A DNA stretch of 5,203 nucleotides. Source: JBPOFY01 sp049889815 (GTDB lineage Bacteria; Verrucomicrobiota; Verrucomicrobiia; Opitutales; Coraliomargaritaceae). The position numbers were made by a program, and so were the translations under genes. Positions 1 to 4,945 of the stretch are shown in pieces. The stretch lies in NCBI GenBank assembly GCA_049889815.1, contig JBMHCR010000022.1, positions 1-5,203 of the forward strand, in the 5' to 3' direction. Under the pieces are notes generated by a model. It saw only the letters and a program-made list of their open reading frames with translations, had not been told where the DNA came from and did not search any database. Positions within the stretch are counted from its first letter, which is position 1; every line of letters starts with the position of its first letter.

Positions 1-1
1 C

Positions 2-178
2 TGCCATGCCGAAGGTCCCTTCGCGCTAGACCCGACCGAGGTCAGCGAAGGTCAGTGGATCGAGATCAAGCACCTCAACAACTGGATCAAGGAGCGCCCC
101 CGAGATTTCGCATGGTCGTTCACCCATCTATGGGAAAAATATCAGGCGCTGCAACCGAGCCTCCAGATCAATCGCTAA
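2..178 (+). CDS. Nudix hydrolase, YfcD-like (C-terminal 58 residues only)
   Basis: The frame is open from the window edge to a TAA at 176-178 and is cut at its 5' end. The visible protein contains GPFALDPTEVSEGQWI followed by LNNWIKERPRDFAWSFTHLW. This matches the pattern at the end of YfcD/IDI-like Nudix hydrolases, where a GPF-x-L-x-x-x-EV-x-E segment precedes the last helix with a DF-x-x-x-F motif. Family members hydrolyse nucleoside-diphosphate-linked substrates in the cytoplasm, but the substrate of this subgroup is poorly defined. The catalytic Nudix box (GX5EX7REUXEEXGU) lies upstream of the window and cannot be checked. The stretch 1-60 is about 63% GC by hand count, unlike the AT-richer genes to its right. 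It converges with the DUF2442 gene, 62 bases away. The call rests on C-terminal resemblance alone. Confidence 0.62.
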   Translation, partial: CHAEGPFALDPTEVSEGQWIEIKHLNNWIKERPRDFAWSFTHLWEKYQALQPSLQINR

Positions 179-240
179 TCTGTTTTAATCCGCAGATTGC
201 GGGAGCTCGCAGATATGAAGCGCAGCGGAATATCCGTTGT

Positions 241-489
241 CTACGCCGACTGGATCTGCGGCGTGAGGGCGTGGATGTGTTCTGGAGCAAAGTCGGCACC
301 GTTCGGACATGCAATTGTGTGCCCTTCAAGCGTGAACTGCTTGAAAAATTCAGGATCCTTCAATGGCTCGAAGATAGGCCCATCCAATTCATTTTTTAAA
401 TCGACTTGGCCGTCAGTGCCGTCGCTGAACTTTAACCACACGCGGTGGCCATCCAGATACTTCGCTTCTTCAATATGCAGGAATTTCAT
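241..489 (-). CDS. DUF2442 family small protein (82 aa)
   Basis: An 82-residue protein from ATG (489) to TAG (243-241). It has the layout of DUF2442 proteins: an N-terminal strand pair around VWLKFSDGTDGQVDL, a middle segment ending in a phenylalanine-rich turn (DPEFFKQF), and the C-terminal signature PNGADFAPEHIHAL, equivalent to the family's W-P-N-G-A-D-x-A-P. The length is normal for a single-domain member. Function is unknown; many members sit next to a DUF4160 gene and are suspected toxin-antitoxin components. No DUF4160 partner is visible: the upstream neighbour is an unrelated zinc-ribbon membrane protein, 30 bases away on the same strand. No Shine-Dalgarno sequence precedes the ATG, so translation may depend on a shared transcript or use a non-SD mechanism. 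A 6-bp inverted repeat overlaps the stop codon, but no U-run follows. Confidence 0.8.
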   Translation of the reverse strand: MKFLHIEEAKYLDGHRVWLKFSDGTDGQVDLKNELDGPIFEPLKDPEFFKQFTLEGHTIACPNGADFAPEHIHALTPQIQSA

Positions 490-491
490 TA

Positions 492-518
492 TTCGAGTGG
501 TTGAATCGGTTCGAGTGG
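492..518. repeat. 9-bp direct repeat, 18-bp period
   Basis: TTCGAGTGG occurs at 492-500 and again at 510-518, with TTGAATCGG between them. The two copies fill nearly the whole 30-base gap between the stop of the zinc-ribbon gene and the start of the DUF2442 gene. The period of 18 bp is close to two helical turns, so the copies could form a tandem protein-binding site, or they may be a short duplication. There is no independent evidence for either reading. Confidence 0.4.
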
Positions 519-519
519 C

Positions 520-894
520 TTAAGATAGTCCTGGGATTCGATGTTTCTCTTGGCAATTACGACACTCAATAATTCGCCAGTTTCTCTTCGGTTTTACTCC
601 AAATACTGGCTCCCCTACAATAGTCACTGTCTCTATTTCTTTCATTTTCCTATTACATTTAGGGCAACTAGGGATCGAAATCAGTGCTTTGTATAAAACT
701 GCCCCCATGAACGTCAGCAATCCTAGGATAAATAAGGCAATCAAAGTCGTCTGAATGTCATCTTTCGCTGAATACTTTTCTTGGCGATAAAATCCAATTC
801 CACCGACTGAGAATGTGAAGAAAACGATGATACCAACGTGGAAGAAGTTCTTTGCGTGAAAGCCTTGAAATTCTGGAGGGTAGTCTTCCTTCAT
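520..894 (-). CDS. Small two-helix membrane protein with C-terminal zinc ribbon (124 aa)
   Basis: I do not recognise a named family. The N-terminus MKEDYPPEFQGFHAK is polar. Two hydrophobic segments follow, at about residues 17-36 (FFHVGIIVFFTFSVGGIGFY) and 48-70 (centred on LIALFILGLLTFMGAVLY). A cytoplasmic-type tail has paired cysteines C77-P-K-C80 and C111-R-N-C114, about 30 residues apart, which is the geometry of a rubredoxin-like zinc ribbon. A KH-R-I-P-G segment closes the protein. The ATG at 894 is preferred over the in-frame ATG at 900 because GGAAGA (906-901) sits 6 bases upstream of 894 but abuts 900; the longer form would be 126 aa. Composition is low (about 40% GC at 541-600 and 37% at 721-780) against 55-65% in sampled secA stretches, hinting at different ancestry. 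It lies 30 bases upstream of the DUF2442 gene and may be cotranscribed with it. Confidence 0.65.
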   Translation of the reverse strand: MKEDYPPEFQGFHAKNFFHVGIIVFFTFSVGGIGFYRQEKYSAKDDIQTTLIALFILGLLTFMGAVLYKALISIPSCPKCNRKMKEIETVTIVGEPVFGVKPKRNWRIIECRNCQEKHRIPGLS

Positions 895-900
895 ATTCAT

Positions 901-906
901 TCTTCC
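901..906 (-). promoter_or_regulatory. Ribosome binding site for the zinc-ribbon membrane protein gene
   Basis: GGAAGA on the minus strand, 6 bases before the ATG at 894. This spacing is normal for that ATG and too short for the ATG at 900, so it decides the start. It is one of the few recognisable Shine-Dalgarno sequences in the window. Confidence 0.5.
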
Positions 907-918
907 AACAGTATTATT

Positions 919-924
919 AGTATA
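919..924 (-). promoter_or_regulatory. Possible -10 box for the zinc-ribbon membrane protein gene
   Basis: TATACT on the minus strand (5 of 6 to TATAAT), about 25 bases upstream of the start codon. No good -35 hexamer is seen at 16-18 bp; that position falls inside the left inverted-repeat end of the adjacent element (937-948). The call rests on the -10 alone. Confidence 0.28.
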
Positions 925-936
925 ATTTCCACCTAC

Positions 937-1073
937 GTTAGGAGATATCGACAGGGTTTCAAGCTCATAGCCTTTGGATAGTGTAAAAGGCTATGAGTCA
1001 GTATTTTGTGCTTCCTGATTGGTTGGCTTTCGTTGCAGTTCGCAATTCCGGATGGGTCAAAATGTCTCCTAAC
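937..1073. mobile_element. MITE-like element with 12-bp terminal inverted repeats
   Basis: The left end reads GTTAGGAGATAT (937-948). The right end (1062-1073) is the reverse complement of GTTAGGAGACAT, so 11 of 12 positions match. The interval is about 137 bp, contains no convincing coding frame, and encloses a perfect 12-bp hairpin (964-997). Short non-coding DNA bounded by near-perfect inverted ends is the form of a miniature inverted-repeat transposable element or a decayed insertion-sequence remnant. A dinucleotide AC flanks both ends (935-936 and 1074-1075) and could be a 2-bp target duplication, but it is too short to carry weight. The parent transposase family cannot be named from this window. 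Alternatively the repeats could be widely spaced regulatory sites in this divergent intergenic region. Confidence 0.42.
964..997. repeat. Perfect 12-bp inverted repeat (hairpin) inside the MITE-like element
   Basis: CTCATAGCCTTT (964-975) pairs exactly with AAAGGCTATGAG (986-997) around a 10-base loop. On the plus strand it is followed a few bases later by TATTTTG, slightly like a rho-independent terminator. However, no plus-strand gene ends upstream of it and the flanking genes diverge from this region. It is better explained as internal secondary structure of the 937-1073 element. Confidence 0.6.
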
Positions 1074-1084
1074 ACGCGCGCGTG
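1073..1084. repeat. 12-bp perfect alternating CG palindrome
   Basis: CACGCGCGCGTG is self-complementary and strictly alternates purine and pyrimidine, the sequence type most prone to adopt Z-DNA under negative supercoiling. It begins on the last base of the right inverted-repeat end of the 937-1073 element, so it may be the insertion target or a cruciform-prone site. Function is unknown. Confidence 0.4.
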
Positions 1085-1224
1085 AGGAAGTCGGGGTCAG
1101 GACCTCAGGCTGGACCCTTCTCCCAGTATTTATCTACACGTGATGGAGGATCAAAAAGACGCTACTCTGAGCCCGTTGGATGTATTGTGAGTGTGTAGAG
1201 TGCGTATCAGTTAAAGCGCGATTT

Positions 1225-1265
1225 TCCGCACTTGCCAGCGCATGGGTCTTTCGCCAGTGTGCGGA
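1225..1265 (+). promoter_or_regulatory. secA leader hairpin 1 followed by a T-run (attenuator-like)
   Basis: TCCGCAC (1225-1231) pairs with GTGCGGA (1259-1265) around a 27-base loop. The 3' arm is followed by GC and then five T residues (1268-1272). That order, GC-rich stem then T-run, resembles an intrinsic terminator. Lying about 75 bases before the secA start, it could act as an attenuator of secA. The loop is long for an efficient terminator and the stem is only 7 bp, so this is tentative. Confidence 0.35.
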
Positions 1266-1275
1266 GCTTTTTCGG

Positions 1276-1304
1276 AAACTCAGTGTCCTCTGTGAGCTGA
1301 GTTT
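1276..1304 (+). promoter_or_regulatory. secA leader hairpin 2
   Basis: AAACTCAG (1276-1283) pairs perfectly with CTGAGTTT (1297-1304) around a 13-base loop, ending 38 bases before the secA ATG. The 3' arm is followed by ACGTTATTTT. It starts 10 bases after hairpin 1, so the two form a tandem pair in the secA leader. A role in controlling secA expression is inferred from position only. Confidence 0.38.
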
Positions 1305-1342
1305 ACGTTATTTTAAGCTAAAATTGCACTCAATTAGATCAA

Positions 1343-4300
1343 ATGATCGCTTCCATTCTCAAAAAGTTTTCCGGTCGTCACTATAAGAAGTTCCTTAAGA
1401 AGTGTGCGCCTATCATTGCGCGTATCAACGCATACGAAGTTGAATATCAATCGCTTAGTGACGAACAGTTGCGTGCGAAGACGGCAGAGTTCATGCAGCG
1501 CCACAAGGATGGCGAGACCCTCGAAGATCTTTTGCCGGAGGCGTTTGCGACGGTGAAGAGCGCGGCTCGCCGCATGTGTGGCAAGGAGTATGAGGTCTGC
1601 GACCACATGTTGCCTTGGAACATGGTGCACTACGATGTGCAGTTCATTGGTGGCATCGCGATCCATGAAAAGCACATTTCTGAAATGGCGACGGGTGAGG
1701 GTAAGACACTCGTTTCGACTTGTCCGCTGTATTTGAACGCATTGACTGGCCGCAACTGCCAATTGGTGACGGTGAATGATTACCTCGCTCGCCGTGACTC
1801 CGAGTGGATGGGGCACTTGTTCCGTTTTCTGGGTCTGACGGTCGGTTGTATTCAAAACAGCATGCCGCCGCAGATCCGTCGCGAGATGTATAATTGCAAC
1901 ATCACCTATGGCACCGCTTCTGAGTTCGGCTTCGATTATCTTCGGGATAACGGCATGACCAGTAGCAAGGAAGACCAGGTGCAGCGGGACCACTACTTCT
2001 GTATCATCGATGAAGTGGACTCCATTTTGATCGATGAAGCGCGCACGCCGTTGATCATTTCCGGCCCGATGCAGGACGACAATCCCTTGCCGTTCCACGA
2101 GGTGAAGCCGACGATTCAGAAACTGGTTTCCAAACAGCAGGCATTTTGTAATCAGCTGGTTGCTGAATCAAAGAAAGCGCTCGAAGATGAAAACTCCGAC
2201 GAAGACGCGAAGCACGAGGCGATCTCCAAGCTCTACCAAGTGAAGCTGGGGATGCCGAAGAACAAGCAGTTTCACCGTCTCAACGAGGTGCCGGCGATCC
2301 GCCGTGCGGTTGATAAGTTCGACCTCGAAATGAACAGCGATTTCAACAAAAACGAGCGCTACGCCCTTAAGGAAGAGCTGTTTTATGTGATCGATGAGAA
2401 GCAGCAGCAGGCAGACCTCACCGAGAACGGGCGGAACTTGATGAGCCCGGACGATCCGGACGCATTCATGATGCCAGACCTGCCGACCCAGTTCATTGAG
2501 ATTGATAAACAAGAAGAACTTTCTGCCGATGAGAAGCAGCAGGCAAAGCAGGCGGCCGAAGAGATCTTCCAGAAAACGAGTGAGCGCATTCACTGCATTA
2601 GCCAGTTGCTTCGTGCTTACAGTCTCTACGAGCGCGACAAGGAATACGTCGTCCAAGAGGGCAAGGTAAACATCGTCGATCAAAATACCGGTCGTGTCAT
2701 GCCAGGCCGTCGCTGGTCCGATGGGCTCCACCAGGCCGTGGAAGCCAAGGAGAATTGCACTATCGAGAAGGAGACCAAGACCTACGCGACGGTTACCATC
2801 CAAAACTACTTCCGTATGTATGAAAAGTTGTCCGGCATGACTGGAACTGCGGAAACTGAGGCATCGGAGTTCAACGAAATTTACGGGCTCTCTGTGATGG
2901 TGATCCCGACCAACAAGCCAAACATCCGTATCGATCTCAACGACGTGGTCTACAAGACACGCCGCGAAAAATACAACGCGGTCATTCAAGAGATCGAAGG
3001 GGCGAACAAGCAAGGCCAGCCTGTGTTGGTTGGCACGGCGTCGGTGGAGTCTTCGGAGGTGCTTAGCCGTATGCTCAAGCGCAGCAATATCGTGCACAGC
3101 GTGTTGAATGCGAAATTCCACGAGCAGGAAGCGGAAATTGTTGCACGCGCAGGTCAAAAGGGTGCGGTCACCATCGCTACCAATATGGCGGGTCGTGGAA
3201 CTGATATTAAACTTGGCGAAGGGGTGCCGGATCTCGGCGGTCTCTACGTGATCGGCACGGAGCGCCACGAATCACGCCGGATCGACCGTCAGTTGCGCGG
3301 TCGTTGCTCGCGTCAGGGAGACCCCGGTGCGTCGAAGTTCTTTGTTTCTTTGGAAGACGACCTCATGCGCCTCTTCGCAAACGCGGGTCCGATTTCCAAG
3401 ATTTTGGAAAAGTCGATGTCCGAAGGTGAGGAGCTCGAACACCCGGCATTGAACTGGTCGATCGAAAATGCGCAAAAGAAGGTCGAGCAGCAAAACTTCT
3501 CGATTCGTAAGCGCCTCTTGCAGTTCGACGACGTGCTCAACACGCAGCGCGAAGTGATCTACGGTATCCGCAACGATGCGATCCACTCGGAGAATCCTCG
3601 CGAAATCGTTTTCGAAATGATCGAAGAGGAGCTCGAAGTGCGTCTTGAAGAACTCACTCTTGAGAAAGACAAAGAAGCAACGGACCGTTTCCTTGGGTGG
3701 TTGAATGCCTATTTCCCGGTGGCGTTGAAGGCTGAAGAGATCGAAGGTCTGGAAGCAGATGCACAGCATGAGTTCATCCTCAAGCGCATCAACGAAGCCT
3801 ACGACGAGCGGGAAAATTTTGAAGATAAAGAAGCGCTCATCGGTTTGGCACGTTATATCGTGGTTCGCTCACTCGATCGTCGTTGGCAAGATCACCTTAC
3901 TGAGATGGAAGAGCTGCGCCGCAGTGTAAACCTTCGTGGCTACGGCCAAAAGGATCCGCTCAATGAGTATAAAAGTGAGGCCTATGTCTTCTTCGAAGAG
4001 TTGATGACGAACGTCCGCACCGAGATTTGTAACGCGACTTTCCGTTCCGCAACCAATGCTGAAGCTTTCAACAATATGTTGGCAAAGCTTTCGCAGCAGG
4101 TGAAGGTGGCAGGTCCCGGCACCGGTCAGGCACAACCGGGTGCACTTGCGGGGGCCGCTGCCGTAGCTCAGCAGCAAGGGGGCGCCCAAGGAGGACCTAA
4201 AAAGCCAGTCGAGTTGCCAAAGGTTGAGCCGATTCGTCGCGAGCTGCCGAAGATTGGCCGCAACGAAACCGTCACCCTCCGTAAAGGTGCCGAGACCAAG

Positions 4301-4366
4301 CAAGTAAAGTTCAAGAAAGCCGAGGCCATGATCCTCAACGACGGCTGGGAGCTCGTGCAAAAGTAG
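1343..4366 (+). CDS. secA: Preprotein translocase ATPase SecA (1007 aa, variant C-terminus)
   Basis: SecA is the peripheral ATPase that pushes unfolded preproteins through the SecYEG channel in the inner membrane. NBD1 carries the Walker A MATGEGKT (115-122, K121), VNDYLARRD (144-152), TYGTASEFGFDYLRDN (188-203) and Walker B DEVD (223-226) with SILIDEARTPLIISG (227-241). The preprotein-crosslinking region from 242 to about 450 is enlarged by roughly 100 residues relative to my recollection of E. coli SecA. GRRWSDGLHQAVEAKE begins at 455 and YEKLSGMTGTAE at 493. NBD2 carries TNMAGRGTD (613-621) and QLRGRCSRQGD (650-660), with a very short variable subdomain between D621 and the GTERHESRR segment. 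The helical scaffold includes RRWQDHL (846-852) and LRGYGQKDP (864-872). A Gly/Ala/Gln linker (about 923-969) leads to GRNETVTLRKG (from 972) with no zinc-ligand cysteines. The ATG at 1343 is the first start after an in-frame TAA at 1319-1321; no Shine-Dalgarno is seen. The identification is secure. Confidence 0.99.
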   Translation: MIASILKKFSGRHYKKFLKKCAPIIARINAYEVEYQSLSDEQLRAKTAEFMQRHKDGETLEDLLPEAFATVKSAARRMCGKEYEVCDHMLPWNMVHYDVQFIGGIAIHEKHISEMATGEGKTLVSTCPLYLNALTGRNCQLVTVNDYLARRDSEWMGHLFRFLGLTVGCIQNSMPPQIRREMYNCNITYGTASEFGFDYLRDNGMTSSKEDQVQRDHYFCIIDEVDSILIDEARTPLIISGPMQDDNPLPFHEVKPTIQKLVSKQQAFCNQLVAESKKALEDENSDEDAKHEAISKLYQVKLGMPKNKQFHRLNEVPAIRRAVDKFDLEMNSDFNKNERYALKEELFYVIDEKQQQADLTENGRNLMSPDDPDAFMMPDLPTQFIEIDKQEELSADEKQQAKQAAEEIFQKTSERIHCISQLLRAYSLYERDKEYVVQEGKVNIVDQNTGRVMPGRRWSDGLHQAVEAKENCTIEKETKTYATVTIQNYFRMYEKLSGMTGTAETEASEFNEIYGLSVMVIPTNKPNIRIDLNDVVYKTRREKYNAVIQEIEGANKQGQPVLVGTASVESSEVLSRMLKRSNIVHSVLNAKFHEQEAEIVARAGQKGAVTIATNMAGRGTDIKLGEGVPDLGGLYVIGTERHESRRIDRQLRGRCSRQGDPGASKFFVSLEDDLMRLFANAGPISKILEKSMSEGEELEHPALNWSIENAQKKVEQQNFSIRKRLLQFDDVLNTQREVIYGIRNDAIHSENPREIVFEMIEEELEVRLEELTLEKDKEATDRFLGWLNAYFPVALKAEEIEGLEADAQHEFILKRINEAYDERENFEDKEALIGLARYIVVRSLDRRWQDHLTEMEELRRSVNLRGYGQKDPLNEYKSEAYVFFEELMTNVRTEICNATFRSATNAEAFNNMLAKLSQQVKVAGPGTGQAQPGALAGAAAVAQQQGGAQGGPKKPVELPKVEPIRRELPKIGRNETVTLRKGAETKQVKFKKAEAMILNDGWELVQK

Positions 4367-4375
4367 GCCTCCCTA

Positions 4376-4834
4376 TTACAAATCTTTAAAGAGTTCTTCC
4401 CAGATCTTTTCTTGAGCTGTTTTTTGGTTCTTCTGTGAAAACAGGTATGCCGCGAACGCTTGATCGTGGATGGAGAGCATAGATATCGGAATCGTTAGGA
4501 TCTTGTCGTCGTAGGTGCGCCGGCCGATTAAGTTTTCCTCGCTGACTTCGAGCAATTCCACTGTAAGCTGGCGGGCTTTTGAATCCGTAAGCGTGATGGC
4601 TTTTTGCTGTGCACGTTCAGGGAAACCACTTACATCAATCGGAGCATCGGGAACTTGAGTCGCCAAGTCTGCGCGCTCGGCGATTTCGGGAGCGGTTTCC
4701 TCTGGATTGTTAACCTCTGGCTCCTCTTCAGGAAGGGTTTCGTAAGACTGCACCTCAATCTTTTTGATGCCCAAGGTATAACCCGCGTAAAAGCAGAGGC
4801 AGGCTAGGAGAATGGTTGAAATAGCGCGAAGCAT
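4376..4834 (-). CDS. Single-pass membrane protein with SHD1-like domain (152 aa)
   Basis: The N-terminus MLRAISTILLACLCFYAGYTLGIKK gives one hydrophobic anchor (about 4-23) with a positive end. An acidic, proline-rich linker follows (about 32-70). Residues about 79-131 read ITLTDSKARQLTVELLEVSE, then NLIGRRTYDDKILTIPISML, then SIHDQAFAAYL. This matches the SHD1 (SLA1 homology 1) pattern of a short beta-barrel ending in V/I-P-x-x-x-L-S-x-x-D-Q, which Planctomycetes and Verrucomicrobia often attach to secreted or membrane proteins. A charged tail follows. Its function is not known, and SHD1 suggests protein binding. The in-frame ATGs at 4957 and 4864 are rejected: the extra residues lack family character, and a TATAAT box covers 4868-4863. 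AAAGGA (4853-4848) lies 13 bases before the chosen ATG, which is a long spacing. LLAC at 9-12 is a poor lipobox with hydrophobic residues beyond it, so a helix is preferred over a lipoprotein signal. Its stop is 9 bases from the secA stop (convergent). Confidence 0.72.
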   Translation of the reverse strand: MLRAISTILLACLCFYAGYTLGIKKIEVQSYETLPEEEPEVNNPEETAPEIAERADLATQVPDAPIDVSGFPERAQQKAITLTDSKARQLTVELLEVSEENLIGRRTYDDKILTIPISMLSIHDQAFAAYLFSQKNQKTAQEKIWEELFKDL

Positions 4835-4844
4835 GGGTAATCTG

Positions 4845-4878
4845 GGATCCTTTCGGGGGAGCATTATATAAAGGATCC
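4845..4878. repeat. 9-bp inverted repeat flanking the -10 box (possible operator)
   Basis: GGATCCTTT (4845-4853) and AAAGGATCC (4870-4878) are exact reverse complements with 16 bases between. The minus-strand TATAAT (4868-4863) lies in the spacer, and the arm nearer the SHD1 gene contains its AAAGGA sequence. Because transcription would start within the spacer, only one arm would be in the RNA. A DNA-level role such as an operator is therefore more plausible than a transcript hairpin. This is inferred from geometry only. Confidence 0.4.
4863..4868 (-). promoter_or_regulatory. -10 box for the SHD1 membrane protein gene
   Basis: A perfect TATAAT on the minus strand, 28 bases upstream of the ATG at 4834, which would give a 5' leader of roughly 20 bases. 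At 17 bp upstream the -35 position reads TGCGTT, a poor match, so the promoter may need an activator or a non-standard -35. The box overlaps the alternative ATG at 4864, which supports the shorter start. Confidence 0.45.
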
Positions 4879-4945
4879 GGAAGGCAACGCATCTTTGCGG
4901 AATTATCTGGTCGGAATGGAGTGGCTGTCCTAGAACGAGCCGCGA

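Larger units (their letters stand above)
1085..1342. other. Non-coding upstream and leader region of secA
   Basis: No protein-coding gene could be supported here. With the element and palindrome to its left it completes the 448-bp gap between the divergent zinc-ribbon gene and secA. It contains two hairpins (1225-1265 and 1276-1304). The AT-rich stretch just before secA includes TAAAAT at 1319-1324, which could be a -10, but it has no acceptable -35. No clear sigma-70 promoter for secA could be assigned, and no Shine-Dalgarno sequence precedes its ATG. A 15-codon frame at 1143-1190 and a longer one at 1180-1386 overlapping secA have no support as genes. Confidence 0.5.

Noticed and set aside
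190..264. Two short inverted repeats between the convergent Nudix and DUF2442 genes (CCGCA/TGCGG at 190-202; ACGCCG/CGGCGT at 243-264) as a shared terminator.
   Set aside because: The stems are only 5 and 6 bp and neither is followed by a T-run in the direction of either gene.
55..523. Plus-strand open frames across the DUF2442 region.
   Set aside because: They run out of frame with the recognisable Nudix tail and opposite the recognisable DUF2442 gene, and show no family features.
1094..1117. GGGTC...GACCC stem as an RNA element upstream of secA.
   Set aside because: The stem is only 5 bp, with mismatches inside and no T-run or conserved motif.
1143..1190. A 15-codon frame starting ATGGAGGATC as a tiny leader peptide for secA.
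   Set aside because: There is no ribosome binding site, no run of regulatory codons and no relation to the hairpins beyond proximity.
1180..1386. A 68-codon plus-strand frame overlapping the secA start, considered as a SecM-like leader peptide.
   Set aside because: It has no signal peptide, no arrest motif of the SecM type and no ribosome binding site, it overlaps secA by 44 bases, and both leader hairpins lie inside it.
1334..4360. Several long open frames on the minus strand opposite secA (for example 2098-1334, 3268-2168, 3769-3272, 4360-3869).
   Set aside because: They lie entirely or almost entirely opposite a certain secA reading frame. Their residues are rich in H, R and L in a way typical of antisense translation, and they show no family motifs.
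4367..4375. A terminator between secA and the convergent SHD1 gene.
   Set aside because: Only 9 bases separate the two stop codons and no hairpin with a T-run was seen around them.
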